The notes under the pieces were generated by a model that was given only the letters and a program-made list of their open reading frames with translations, was not told the origin of the DNA and made no database searches. From Serripes groenlandicus (taxonomy: Eukaryota > Mollusca > Bivalvia > Cardiida > Cardiidae), in NCBI GenBank assembly GCA_031761405.1, contig JASEVX010000003.1, positions 17,484,433 through 17,548,432 of the forward strand: a stretch of 64,000 nucleotides of DNA. The letters run 5' to 3'. A program made the position numbers and the translations under genes. This document shows positions 33,001-39,110 of this stretch, one piece after another (the first letter of the stretch is position 1; each line of letters opens with the position of its first letter).

Positions 33001-35002
33001 CTTAAATGAACTGACTGATGACAGGCTACACATACAATATTTCTATTTACTTTTCATCTATCATGGCTGAGTTGACTTGGCACACAGAATGACTAGTTAT
33101 CTATATTACATTAACCTTTTTGTTACAGCCACAAGGCACCCCTATGATGGCCCCAGCTACACCATCATACCAGCCCACCCCCAGATCTTCCAACTGGCCT
33201 GGTGCTACCCCTAGAACACCTAGGAGTAGTGGGCAGTCAGGTATGTTAGAAGAACTTAATAATTTTTATAAAGGAAGACTTCAATCAGATGCCAAAGGGC
33301 TTAGAACTGTTACAAAAAGATATACATATAACTAGCAGTTAACACTAATATTACCAAACCAGGTAGGGATTCACATTTGCGAGGGTTTAGCGTCGGGGGT
33401 TTTGAAACGGGCATACAGGGTTTGATTCCCAGTCGTGGCAGTCAGGATGAAGTGCCTTTGGGCGAGGCACATTTCCAAGCCTAGTACTGGTTTGTTTACC
33501 CAGGGTTCATGAATAAGTGAAATGTTGAAATAATGTTGAAAACAAGGTAAAACAAGATAAAACTCCAAGAAAACATTAACAAAAACAGATCCCAATTTTT
33601 ACCCTGCTCTCATTGCAATCCAACCTGGGATCTTTGGATCACAAACTCTACCACTGAGACAGTGTCTCCCACACCATTCAAGTTACAACAGTAGCAAGAA
33701 GAAAAATAATCTTTGTAGAAAGATCTATAATTAAGCTTCTGATATTAGATATTTTTGTTAAATACCATGGATACAAACATACCATACATGTATTTATCTT
33801 TCGTATACCCCTATAAACATTTTCCCACATATAGATGCACTATGAATCTGCAGCAGACGACTTCTGAAAACATTGTGACAAAAGGAGAGAGTGCTAAAAA
33901 AAAGCACTTTCACCTTTTGCCATAATGTTTTCAACTTTATTCAGTAGATATACTTTCATTTATAGAGAATTTCCATATTTTTTCATGATTGTTTTCAAAG
34001 TTGTCTGTTGCAGATTTGTTGTAAGTGGGAAGGGGTTAACAAATACCCTATGGTTTGTTATCCTAGTGTATGACTTGTTATATCCCGTGAAGTTTGAAGC
34101 GGGCTATACTTTAATCATTGTGTTGGTCGACTAATATGGCTGAAAGCATCCATACTGATGAAGATAAATACAGTTTTCATGCCTCAGGTTTTCAACTCTT
34201 TTCTCAAGAAGAGTTTTTTGCCGAGCCCCGGTAGCTCAGTCGGTAGCGATGCGGGTTTTCAATCCAGGTGCTGTGAGTTAGAACCCCAGCTTGGCCAATA
34301 TTCTTTCCATCGTTTGACAAAAGTCACTGTGACATTCGTCTTTCACCAATGGGCTAACAGTCTATGTGGAAAAGCAGCCAGTTGCTTGGAGAGTATTTTG
34401 TGTTGGGTACTGGTGTGAGAAAACCAGGAAACATATGAGGAGGTGAACTGTCCGCCGTGATATGACTGAAAAATTGTTGAAAACGGCGTTAAAACCCAAT
34501 CAATCGAGAAGAGTTTGAATAGGCCAAATTTATTTGTGTGGGGGTAGCCTTATGACAAAATAAGAAGTCTATATTTAGCATATCTATTGACTAACCTTTT
34601 AAGGGTATCATCAAGTTTTATCAATTGACCTTTATTTTTAACGCCGCCTATGGGCAATAGTGTTTCACATAAACATCTGTTTCCAATATTGAAAGAATAT
34701 TTTTACTGATTGAAATATTTTCTACTTATCGTTTTTTTTTGTTTTTTTTTACAGCAGCTGCAAAAGCTGGAACTAGTAGTGCAGGAACAGACTGGGCTAA
34801 AGCTGCAGAACTGTGGGCAAAACAAAGAAAACCTGCTCCTGGTACCCCTCGAGAGGGTCAGAGCCCTGCTGTACGACCTTCACCCCGACCTTCACCACGA
34901 CCCTCACCACGACCCTCACCGCGACCCTCACCACGACCTTCACCCAGACACCCAGAACAGTCTCCTGCAGGTGATGCCACACCACTGTTTGATGAGAAAT
35001 AA
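245..35002 (+). CDS. SUPT6H: SPT6 transcription elongation factor, C-terminal 498 residues (nine exons, 5' partial)
   Basis: SPT6 is a nuclear histone chaperone and RNA polymerase II elongation factor whose tandem SH2 domain binds the phosphorylated Rpb1 linker (family knowledge). Nine exons with GT/AG borders join to 1497 nt, exactly 499 codons with the stop, with no internal stop. Approximate residues of the visible part: 1-40 end of the S1/OB domain ([16 protein letters not shown]); 66-270 tandem SH2, with the N-SH2 phosphate-pocket motif CIIRPSSK (Arg near 100) and the C-SH2 stretch [17 protein letters not shown]; 270-300 a TP-rich array; 300-416 a Gly/Pro/Thr-rich tail; 417-498 [16 protein letters not shown], a PSPR repeat and the terminus [10 protein letters not shown], close to vertebrate GDATPLLDEMDR as recalled. 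The N-terminal two thirds lie left of the window. Introns are 0.6-8.5 kb and packed with repeats. Confidence 0.95.
575..790 (-). repeat. tRNA-derived SINE (family gamma), antisense
   Basis: The reverse complement carries a tRNA-like head (B-box-like GGATCGAACCCGCGATGCC read on the + strand) followed by a body shared with 33378-33570 (AAATGTGCCTTGCC and GGTAAACAAACCAG). It lies in SUPT6H intron 1. Confidence 0.65.
835..985 (+). repeat. SINE 3' tail fragment (family beta)
   Basis: It shares the segment CACCAATGG..., a 'tctatgtggga' core, the ggtgaactg box and a gatataacggaaa tail with the complete SINE at 34217-34506. The head is missing. Confidence 0.5.
1072..1160 (+). CDS. SUPT6H: SUPT6H exon b (S1-SH2 linker)
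   Basis: Acceptor TTTGATTTCAG, donor GTAAGC. It encodes [15 protein letters not shown] followed by a highly charged Glu/Lys helix ([12 protein letters not shown]), like the acidic/basic linker before the tandem SH2 of SPT6. Confidence 0.92.
1504..1769 (+). repeat. tRNA-derived SINE (family alpha)
   Basis: The head GGTGGTGTAGTGGTAGAGC (A box) and TTTGATCCCCAGCTGGG (B box) is followed by an A-run, a conserved body (TGGCTGCCCTCCTTGGCGCT, ACCAGTAGTACTGGTAAC) and an AATCAATCA tail. Other copies lie at 6655-6868 (antisense) and 40365-40572. Confidence 0.75.
2033..4494 (+). mobile_element. Composite rolling-circle-like element, family D, split by a family A copy
   Basis: The 5' end TAGATCACCTGAG is matched in inverse by CTCAGGTGATC at about 4458; the hairpin GGGCCATCTTGGCCC and CTCTTGTT end it. 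A CGTCCGTCGC-type simple repeat follows the 5' end, then about 150-bp monomers (AACTTTGGTTGCTGCGGCATC, twice). A family A element (2893-4311) interrupts it at a TT. Confidence 0.7.
2893..4311 (+). mobile_element. Composite element A1 (nested in D)
   Basis: The 5' end TAGCTCGACTATTCGAAGAA, a GTCTCCGTCGGCGTC simple repeat and five monomers of about 178 bp (core GTGCTAGGGCTTTCATATTTG) are followed by the inverse motif TAGTCGAGCG, the hairpin CTGTCCTCCGACAG and CTCTTGTT. It is a near copy of A2. Confidence 0.75.
4495..5868 (+). mobile_element. Composite element A2
   Basis: Near-identical to A1 over its whole length (a few indels, e.g. a T-run near 4720). It is inserted exactly at the 3' terminal TT of element D, so D and A2 abut. 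The 3' end carries TAGTCAAGCGCG, the hairpin and CTCTTGTT. Confidence 0.75.
5977..6003. repeat. (TA)n microsatellite
   Basis: A run of alternating T and A of about 25 bases within SUPT6H intron 2. Sequence from 6004 to 6475 is unremarkable intron. Confidence 0.9.
6476..6591 (+). CDS. SUPT6H: SUPT6H exon c (N-terminal SH2, first half)
   Basis: Acceptor TTTTTAAACAG, donor GTAAGG. It encodes [19 protein letters not shown] through CIIRPSSK. The Arg in IIRPSS is the equivalent of the SH2 phosphate-binding arginine. Confidence 0.95.
6655..6868 (-). repeat. SINE alpha, antisense
   Basis: Reverse-complement copy of the 1504 SINE: GGATCGAACCCGCAACCTCC is the B-box region and AAGGAGGGCAGCCATAACTA the body. 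It is diverged at the head. Confidence 0.65.
6981..7177. mobile_element. piggyBac-like palindromic MITE
   Basis: It starts TTAACCCTTTCCCACATA and ends in the diverged inverse. The centre is a near-perfect palindrome (GAGAAATTGCTCATTATGAG) and the arms carry the CTGCAGCAGA motif in both orientations. TTAA is the presumed target duplication, so a piggyBac relation is inferred from TTAA plus CCCTTT ends. Confidence 0.7.
7264..8497 (+). mobile_element. Composite element B1 (5' end eroded)
   Basis: It begins GTGGTGAGTTATTGTGATCG then a CGTCGTGCGTCGTGCGTC repeat and six to seven monomers of about 168 bp (GATTTTCAAATAATTTTGTA, GCCGCCAGGGGGGGCGGGGC). It ends CAGGTGAGCG, hairpin GGGCCATCATGGCCC, CTCTTGTT. 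The first bases of the usual 5' end are lost. Confidence 0.7.
8678..9611 (+). mobile_element. Composite element B2
   Basis: Complete copy: TAGCTCACCTGAGC, simple repeat TCCGTCGTGCGTC, 168-bp monomers, a run of about 17 G near 9360, inverse motif CAGGTGAGCG, hairpin and CTCTTGT. Nearly identical to B3 at 18707, suggesting recent movement. Confidence 0.8.
9716..14636 (+). mobile_element. Composite element E, split by A3, 3' end missing
   Basis: The 5' end is TAGCTCACCTATGCACGAAG with an internal inverse (AAGGTGAGC) and a CGTCCGTCGTGCGTC repeat. About 152-bp monomers follow (TCTTGTTAACACTC, AGGTCACTAGGTCAAATTGAAG), at 9785-10690 and again at 13979-14636. No hairpin/CTTGTT end was found. Confidence 0.6.
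10691..13978 (+). mobile_element. Composite element A3 with a long 176-bp satellite core
   Basis: Ends are those of family A (TAGCTCGACTATTCGAAGAA; TAGTCGAGCG, hairpin CTGTCCTCCGACAG, CTCTTGTT). A GTCGGC repeat at 10737-10770 precedes about 17 monomers of 176 bp (GGTTAAAGTTTTGCGTGCAA). The monomers differ completely from those of A1/A2. Variants recur at about 705 bp, i.e. four monomers, giving a higher-order repeat. Confidence 0.8.
15116..15238 (+). CDS. SUPT6H: SUPT6H exon d (N-terminal SH2, second half)
   Basis: Acceptor GTACATTACAG, donor GTAAAA, 41 codons, both borders in phase 0. It encodes [20 protein letters not shown] and [20 protein letters not shown], strongly conserved in SPT6. 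Confidence 0.95.
15239..15823 (+). other. SUPT6H intron 4
   Basis: A short intron. Near 15700-15740 a SINE-tail-like sequence (GTTGAAAGCGGCGTAAAACC followed by AATA repeats) is visible. Nothing else is recognised. Confidence 0.6.
15824..15984 (+). CDS. SUPT6H: SUPT6H exon e (SH2-SH2 junction)
   Basis: Acceptor TTCTCCCAATAG, donor GTAATT. It encodes [20 protein letters not shown] then the more divergent linker [18 protein letters not shown]. It ends two bases into an arginine codon (AG), which either of two downstream acceptors (20883 or 17969) can complete. Confidence 0.95.
16010..16130 (+). repeat. Possible tRNA-like SINE fragment
   Basis: The segment AGATAGAGCGCAGGCTG and then AGTCCAGGTTCAATTTCC resembles degenerate A and B boxes. 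No second copy was found in the window, so this is weak. Confidence 0.25.
16419..17832. mobile_element. Possible TIR element in SUPT6H intron 5
   Basis: CTGGTAGCCCGGCTTAATTA at the left and, inverted, CTGGTAGCCCGAATTATCGC at the right bound 1.4 kb. Further CGGGCTAC motifs cluster just outside the left end (16345-16418). The interior has a 62-codon ORF (16710-16898) with no recognised homology. No clear target duplication. Confidence 0.3.
17969..18057 (+). CDS. Candidate alternative last exon of SUPT6H in intron 5
   Basis: A pyrimidine-rich acceptor (ATCTTTTCTGACAG) precedes 17969. The first base completes the split arginine codon of the preceding exon; ten codons ([10 protein letters not shown]) and a TAA at 18000-18002 follow. 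AATAAA lies at 18052-18057 with a GT-rich stretch downstream. Used as a terminal exon it would truncate SPT6 within the C-terminal SH2. The short peptide weakly echoes the normal [11 protein letters not shown]. This is inference from splice and poly(A) signals; chance or a decayed exon duplicate are alternatives. Confidence 0.35.
18197..18457 (-). pseudogene. 86-codon ORF, possible transposon protein fragment
   Basis: The translation begins [20 protein letters not shown] and ends in an acidic Ser/Thr/Pro-rich stretch (ATQTDDDCS). I do not recognise it. Composition resembles disordered N-termini of zinc-finger transposases, but no zinc motif is present. It sits in SUPT6H intron 5 on the opposite strand, so a real gene is less likely. 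Confidence 0.25.
18707..19629 (+). mobile_element. Composite element B3
   Basis: TAGCTCACCTCAAGGTGAG, a CGTGCGTCGTGCGTC repeat, 168-bp monomers, a run of about 20 G near 19371, then CAGGCGAGCG, hairpin GGGCCATCATGGCCC and CTCTTGTT. Nearly identical to B2 except for a few bases, the 5' edge and the G run. Confidence 0.8.
19980..20290 (+). pseudogene. Transposon-like ORF fragment ending in a composite-element 3' end
   Basis: A 68-codon ORF starts [20 protein letters not shown] and breaks up after 20186. Upstream at 19879-19945 is a short direct repeat (CCAGAATTGTGAATGGGTC, twice). At 20262-20290 the sequence AGGACCATTGTGGTTCTCTTGTT is a diverged copy of the family B 3' hairpin end, here spanning GGACCATTGTGGTTC. 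A decayed mobile element is likely. Confidence 0.3.
20574..20763. mobile_element. piggyBac-like MITE
   Basis: TTAACCCTTTCCCTCGTACA at the left and CAAAGGGTTAA at the right, with the GTCGTCTGCTGCAGATG motif. It lies about 120 bp upstream of SUPT6H exon f. Confidence 0.7.
20883..21187 (+). CDS. SUPT6H: SUPT6H exon f (C-terminal SH2 plus TP-repeat array)
   Basis: Acceptor TTGTATTTTCAG, donor GTATAA. It encodes [20 protein letters not shown], the conserved [13 protein letters not shown] strand and [15 protein letters not shown], then a 12-bp coding minisatellite translating to about seven units of the type [12 protein letters not shown]. Reading on past 21187 is intron read-through into a MITE and is not coding. 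Confidence 0.94.
21236..21627. mobile_element. Two degenerate piggyBac-like MITE copies
   Basis: A partial copy (TTTACCCTTTACTACATACA, CTGCAGCAGACG) begins near 21236. A second, 21438-21627, retains CTGCAGCAGACAACTTTG and its inverse CTGTCTGCTGCAGAGG. They immediately follow exon f. Confidence 0.55.
21650..22457 (+). repeat. 29-32-bp minisatellite, block 1
   Basis: Tandem units of the type ACTACATGTTACGTTACCCA plus ACTCCTCATTAA, about 26 copies, varying mainly by presence of CCT. The array continues at 23769-24057 and 26898-28165 and is split by elements H and I. SUPT6H intron 6. Confidence 0.95.
22458..23768 (+). mobile_element. Composite element H inserted in the minisatellite
   Basis: The 5' end TATGCCCCCACGGAATC, a GTCTGTCTGTTG repeat and eight monomers of about 152 bp (AACTTTAACCTTGGCCATTA; GACCTTGACCTTTGACCTAG) lead to GGGGGGCAT, hairpin GTGTTTCACAAACAC and ATCTTGTT. 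A duplicate of the flanking satellite (23910-23945) gives the empty site TTATTTTTTAAAC. Confidence 0.85.
23769..24057 (+). repeat. 29-32-bp minisatellite, block 2
   Basis: Same unit as the 21650 block. The part 23910-23990 repeats the sequence that flanks element H and preserves its unoccupied insertion site. Confidence 0.93.
24398..24599. mobile_element. piggyBac-like MITE nested in the hAT-like element
   Basis: TTAACCCTTTCCCACATACA to GCATGTGGGAAAGGGGTAA, with GCAGCAGACGACTTTTGAAA inside. It shows that the MITE family was active after the hAT-like insertion. Confidence 0.75.
24618..24968 (-). pseudogene. Short ORF inside the hAT-like element
   Basis: A 116-codon - strand ORF. The inner [20 protein letters not shown] then NNKEKERK resembles the charged start of zinc-finger hAT-type proteins. 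It has no catalytic motifs, runs across an inverted repeat arm and is probably a relic rather than a gene. Confidence 0.25.
24894..25245. repeat. Inverted repeat, 60-bp arms
   Basis: Left arm 24894-24953 and right arm 25186-25245 (inverted) share AACAATGTAAACATACCGGA and about 90% overall, separated by 232 bp. A third partial copy, ATCGGCTGCTAACG, lies near 25147. Confidence 0.8.
26898..28165 (+). repeat. 29-32-bp minisatellite, block 3
   Basis: About 40 further units of the ACTACATGTTACGTTACCCA type. The block 26905-27190 recurs closely at 27190-27490 (for example AACTCCTCGTCAAACTACAT in both), indicating higher-order duplication. Confidence 0.93.
28612..28847 (+). CDS. SUPT6H: SUPT6H exon g (disordered tail)
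   Basis: Acceptor ATTTCTCTTCCAG, donor GTAAGTGA. It encodes a low-complexity Gly/Thr/Pro tail (repeats such as [17 protein letters not shown], then [17 protein letters not shown]). Position and composition match the vertebrate SPT6 tail although direct identity is low; the in-frame joins support it. Confidence 0.9.
29870..31363 (+). mobile_element. Composite element C nested in J
   Basis: The 5' end AGCTCGCCTATTCGAAGAAA and a GGCGTT repeat (29915-29960) precede five monomers of 163 bp (TTGGTCAAACCTTTGCGTGC). The end is ATAGGCGAGCT (11-bp inverse of the start), hairpin TTGTCCTCCGACAA and CTCTTG. J monomers give the empty site CCCTTTGTTACTTTTT. A family F fragment (about 30752-31222) sits inside. 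Confidence 0.85.
30752..31222 (+). mobile_element. Family F fragment nested in C
   Basis: T- and A-rich sequence with TTAGCTCAACGTTAAAGTTT and AAGTACTTGTTCTAGGGCTT (A1/F-type core), ending GTGAGACATTTAATTACG and CGTAATTCTTGT as element F does. The F 5' end is missing. Confidence 0.5.
32392..32621. mobile_element. piggyBac-like MITE
   Basis: TTAAACCTTTCCCAGATATA to GTATGTGGGAAACGGTTAA, with the palindromic centre AAATTGCTCAAAACAAGCAA. SUPT6H intron 7. Sequence from 32622 to 33128 shows nothing else of note. Confidence 0.7.
33129..33240 (+). CDS. SUPT6H: SUPT6H exon h (TP/SP-rich tail)
   Basis: Acceptor CTTTTTGTTACAG, donor GTATGT. It encodes [20 protein letters not shown] and [16 protein letters not shown]. 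It ends in phase 1, as exon i requires. Confidence 0.9.
33378..33570 (+). repeat. SINE gamma
   Basis: GGGTTTGATTCCCAGTCGTG (B box), then GCCTTTGGGCGAGGCACATT, CTAGTACTGGTTTGTTTACC and a GTTGAAA tail. Sense-strand copy of the repeat at 575-790. Confidence 0.65.
33813..34039. mobile_element. piggyBac-like MITE
   Basis: It has TTTTCCCACATATAGATGCA, CTGCAGCAGACGACTTCTGA and ends AAGTGGGAAGGGGTTAA. SUPT6H intron 8. Confidence 0.68.
34217..34506 (+). repeat. Complete tRNA-derived SINE (beta) with 10-bp target duplication
   Basis: The head GAGCCCCGGTAGCTCAGTCG carries A- and B-box-like motifs (GAGTTAGAACCCCAGC). The tail is GTTGAAAACGGCGTTAAAAC and CAATCAATC. Direct repeats AGAAGAGTTT at 34207-34216 and 34507-34516 flank it exactly. 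Other copies: 40989-41105 (5' part) and 835-985 (3' part). Confidence 0.85.
34755..35002 (+). CDS. SUPT6H: SUPT6H terminal coding exon
   Basis: A long T-tract and ACAG precede the exon. It encodes [20 protein letters not shown] and WAKQRK (vertebrate SPT6 has a similar IDWGKMAEQW segment), six PSPR/PSPR-like units from a 12-bp coding minisatellite, and the end [10 protein letters not shown] followed by TAA. An AATAAA overlaps the stop region; others lie near 35480-35492, so the cleavage site is uncertain. Confidence 0.94.
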
Positions 35003-35683
35003 ACTGTAATATATAAGAGACTGCTTATAAAAGCCTTTAATGCTAAAGCCTTTGAAGCATCAAAGGTTCATCCATTATAGTGCGAAGGAATACACAAGTG
35101 AATGTTCCGAGTTTTGCATTAAGATTAGATGTACTTATTTGCACAGATGGTGATGATCTGTGCAAGTCTGTGGATACACATGCTCATCTTAACCATTGCT
35201 GTGTCATATAGCCAGGTTCCCTCTCTGCCATGAATGAACGCTTGAAAAAGTGCTTGAACTTCAGAAATCATTTCAAAGCCTTGAAAGAACATGCATATAA
35301 CTTGGGAATATACTAATGTTGTCAGATTATTGTGCTTAATGTGAATTTAAGAGAAGTCAACCATATGGACCAAGATTGGATGTTAAGTGCATGATTATTT
35401 GTCTGTATTGTTCAAAAGAATTTTTTGAGTTGTTTAAAGCAGGATAGAGGTTAAATGATGTTTCATTTTGGTCCTTAAAAATAAAAAATAAATCCCTGTA
35501 AAAATATCCTTCAAAAGTTCTTGAATTTCATCTTGAAAATTGAGTGGGAACCCTGCATGACATATAACGGAGGTCAGTTTTGGACATTGACTGTTGTTGT
35601 TGTTGCAATTTGTACATGCAGGATTTGTTTGATAAAACAAACCTCTTGAGAGTTTCAAAGACATTGTACAGGTGAAATTATTG
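35003..35683 (+). other. SUPT6H 3'UTR and downstream flank
   Basis: AATAAA-type signals occur at the stop codon and near 35480-35492. GTTCCC near 35213 and GGGAACCCTG near 35547 face each other, hinting at a small decayed TIR element. No gene is seen. Confidence 0.4.
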
Positions 35684-35869
35684 TCAACCCTTTCCCACAT
35701 ACAACAAATCTGCTGCAGAAGACTGAAAACAAATTGACAAAAATGTGAAAAACATTGTGGCAAAAGGAAAAATTGCTCATAATGAGCAATTTCTCCTTAT
35801 GTGGCAATGTTTTCTAAAGTCATCTGCTCCAGAGGCATCAGAAAGCGTCTATATGTAGGAAAGGGTTAA
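35684..35869. mobile_element. piggyBac-like MITE
   Basis: TCAACCCTTTCCCACATACA to TATGTAGGAAAGGGTTAA with the centre AATTGCTCATAATGAGCAAT. Well preserved. Confidence 0.78.
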
Positions 35870-35950
35870 AAGTAGTTATGTGATTGTTTATATTACATAT
35901 ATTGAGGATAAATATTTGTAGATTTGTAAATTGCCTTACTCTCACTGTGT

Positions 35951-36176
35951 TTAACCCTTTCCCTAATACAACAAATCTGCATCAGACGACTGAAAACCAG
36001 TAGCAAAAATTATTGAAAATCTCAATTAATGAAAGTATAACTTTTGATAGTTGAAAACATTGTGACAAAAGAAGAAATTGCACATTATGAGCACTTTCTC
36101 CTTTTGCCACAGTATTTTCAAAAGTTTTTCTGCTGCGGAAGCGTCGGCAAGTTGTCTGTATGTGGGAAAGGGTTAA
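35951..36176. mobile_element. piggyBac-like MITE
   Basis: TTAACCCTTTCCCTAATACA to GTATGTGGGAAAGGGTTAA; intact TTAA on both sides. Confidence 0.8.
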
Positions 36177-36258
36177 TTGGTCCTGTTATGATTATAAAAA
36201 ATAATTTGATTTCTTATGGATATTGAGAACTGTCAGTGGATTACAACAGATAAACGGT

Positions 36259-36500
36259 TTAACCCTTTTCTTAACTACAACAAATCTGTAGCAGACAACT
36301 TTGAAAACACTGGCAAACATGCAAAGAAAGTATAACATACACCACATTTGAAGCAGACGACTTTTAAAACACGAAATATGGAAAATGTCTCTAAACCAAG
36401 TTTAACTATTGAAAAGAGTTAAAAATATAGTGGCATGTTTTCAAATGCTGTCTGCTGCAGAGGCCTTGAAATATGTCTGTATGTGGAAAAAGGGGGTTAA
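36259..36500. mobile_element. piggyBac-like MITE (pair with a partial copy at 36579-36700)
   Basis: TTAACCCTTTTCTTAACTAC to GTATGTGGAAAAAGGGGGTT with a final AA. A 5' partial copy starts TTAACCCCTTCCCACAAATA at 36579. Confidence 0.7.
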
Positions 36501-36737
36501 AAATAATTCAATGTTTACTTATACCAGTTTTAATATTCTGATTATGATTAAGCAATTCAACATTTCTAATGTGGTCATATTAACCCCTTCCCACAAATAG
36601 CATATTTGCAGCAGACAACTTTGAAAATAACGAGGCAAAGCAACTGAAAATCTCGATAGATGTAGGTATATTTATGAAACATTTGAGCTAAAAGAATAAT
36701 TGCTCTGTATGCTTATTGCTGTTTTGCTCCAATGAAG

Positions 36738-37452
36738 AAGTTTTATTAATGTGTCGCCTGGTCAAGCTAACACAGGAATCACCCTTTGTCATACAGACTG
36801 GTTATTGGCAGCCATCATAATACATGTGTTGCCTGGTGAAGCTGACACAGGAATCGCTATCCGTCTGTCACTCTTTGTCATAAATACTGGTTATTGGCAG
36901 CCAACATAATACATGTGTCACCTGGTCAAGCTGACACAGGAATCACTATCCGTCAGTCACTCTTTGTCATAAAGACTGGTTATTGGCAGCCAACATAATA
37001 AATGTGTTGCCTGGTCAAGATGACACATGAATCACTTACCGTCTGTCACTCTTTGTCATAAAGACTGGTTATTGGCAGCCAACATAATAAATGTGTTGCC
37101 TGGTCAAGCTGACACAGGAATCACTAATCGTCTGTCACTCTTTGTCATAAAGACTGGTTATTGGCAACTGACATAATAAATGTGTTACCAGGTCAAGATG
37201 ACACAGGAATCACTAACCGTCTGTCACTCTTTGTCATAAAGACTGGTTATTGGCAGCCAACATAATAAATGTGTTGCCTGGTCAAGATGACACAGGAATC
37301 ACTAACAATCTGTCACTCTTTGTCATAAAGACTGGTTATTGGCAGCCAACATAATAAATGTGTTGCCTGGTCAAGATGACACAGGAATCACTATCCGTCT
37401 GTCACTCTTTGTCATAAAGACTGGTTATTGGCAGCCGACATAATAAATGTGT
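36738..37452 (+). repeat. 89-bp tandem repeat, about 8 copies
   Basis: Units contain TTGCCTGGTCAAGCTGACAC, AGGAATCACTATCCGTCTGT and CTTTGTCATAAAGACTGGTT. The first unit is shorter. No long open frame; no element ends were identified around it. Confidence 0.9.
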
Positions 37453-37552
37453 TTCTTTGAACACTTGCCTTTTTTTTGTCCTGAATTGAAAAATATTCTT
37501 TTTTAAGGATATAAGAAATAAGTTGTGGAATTTTGTGTATTACTTGACAAGA

Positions 37553-37762
37553 CTAACCTTTTCTCACCTGCACACAAATTTGCAGCAGACGACTTTTGTG
37601 GCCTAAGGTGCAATTACTCTAGATGAGCTATTTCTCCTTTTGCCACCAAGTTTTTAACTCGACTCTACAATAAGATTCTCATTTAAAGAAATATTTCTCT
37701 TTTGTTTAGATGTTCCAATGGAGTTTGCATCAAAATATAGCTGCAAGTAGAAAAGGCTTAAC
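37553..37762. mobile_element. piggyBac-like MITE (diverged)
   Basis: CTAACCTTTTCTCACCTGCA, CAGCAGACGACTTTTGTGGC and an AAGTAGAAAAGGCTTAAC end. Confidence 0.55.
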
Positions 37763-38585
37763 TCTGTATTAATGCTAGGACAACCCTGATTGTGTTGACT
37801 GGATTTGTAAATAAGTGTAAATGCTTTGTATGTATTTATGGAAGAAAACTCCTCATTATTTGTTTTCATTAAGACTTCTTTTTTCCATTTTCATTATTCT
37901 GAGTGATTTGTGTTTGTGAACTGTACTTCAGGTAAAGTAATTTAATCTATGATTATGCTTTGAACTTAAGTATTTAAACACCAATGTAGTTTAATCTATG
38001 ATTATACTTTGAACTTAAGTATTTAAACACCAATGTAGTTTACAGCTATTTTGTAAAACAGCTCAGTAATATCTAGTCTGTGCTGATAATTGTTTGTATA
38101 TCTTAAATAAAATATGTAAAAAAAAACTAATTATGTTATTGATATTATGTTTTAATAAAGGAAGCTTGCAGCTCCCTATTATCTTTTAGTTAAAGAAAGT
38201 ATATGAAAATGCAAAACCTAAAGGGGTCAAAAGTAGACACATTGGTTGAAAAGAAATCATGTTATTGTTTTAGCTCTCCTAGATCATGTTGACATTGGTG
38301 TTCTTTCACTTGGTGTTACAGAATTCTAAAATTAGTATTTACCAAATACCTTTGCTAAAAAAAGCGCTAAGTACTGTTCTAAAAATAACGTAGTTGATCT
38401 CTATCTAGTTTGAGCTTTGCGTAAAGTATGGACCCGGATCAGCATAAGCATGCCATGCAGGCTAATCCGGGCAGATACTTTTCGCCTCCTGTGGATTTTG
38501 TACACCTGTCTTACATACACTGACACTGCTCTCGTTTTCATAGAGTGCCACTCATTTGTTTCTTTGTGGTTCAACAATACTACTT
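37763..38585 (+). other. Intergenic, no gene seen
   Basis: It includes a 53-bp near-perfect direct duplication at about 37937-38042 (TTTAATCTATGATTATGCTT / TTTAATCTATGATTATACTT) and AATAAA signals near 38107 and 38153. No coding sequence is recognised. Confidence 0.5.
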
Positions 38586-38738
38586 GCATGGCCGACAGGG
38601 GGCTGGGCTGCTTTGCGTTATATGGTAATAGTGAATGTTGGTTGCCCTTGCATCAGAAAGAGTAAGAACATTTAAAAACTATTTAATTTCTATGAACTCA
38701 GGTGAATGATTTTGGACCATCATGGTCCTCTTGTTTGT
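38586..38738 (+). mobile_element. Family B remnant, 3' end
   Basis: GGCCGACAGGGGGCTGGGCT, TATATGGTAATAGTGAA and CTCAGGTGAATGATTTTGGA with hairpin GGACCATCATGGTCC and CTCTTGTT: a diverged, 5'-truncated composite element. Confidence 0.6.
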
Positions 38739-38759
38739 GAAAAAGCTATCTTTGCCAGG

Positions 38760-38972
38760 TTGTTTACCTCTTTCAAACATACAAAGGCCTCTGCAGCAGA
38801 CAGCTTTTGACAAAAGGAAAAATTGATAAAAACAAACAATTTCTCCTTTCGCCAAATTTTGTTCAACTTTATTCATTCATTAAACTATTATTTATAGAGA
38901 TTATTCATGTCTTTGGCTTGATGTTTTCAAAGTCATCTGCTGCAATTGAGTTGTATGTGGGAAAGGGGAAAA
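38760..38972. mobile_element. piggyBac-like MITE
   Basis: It contains CTGCAGCAGACAGCTTTTGA, the inverse CATCTGCTGCAATTG and GTATGTGGGAAAGGGG at the right end. Confidence 0.65.
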
Positions 38973-39110
38973 TGGTGAACATAGTTGAGACTAAGTTAAT
39001 TATAGGCAAGCCCAGGCAGCTGTGTTTGGAATGATGAGGATTCTCAATGTAGGATTGAAAAGCTCCCTTAGTCGAAGATCTGTCTGACAATTGACAGTTA
39101 TTTATGTTTT

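Noticed and set aside
34797..34985. - strand ORF opposite the last SUPT6H exon
   Set aside because: It mirrors the coding PSPR minisatellite; the + strand frame matches SPT6.
35211..35557. Complete TIR transposon just after SUPT6H
   Set aside because: GTTCCC/GGGAAC ends face each other but the inner arms and target duplication do not align convincingly.
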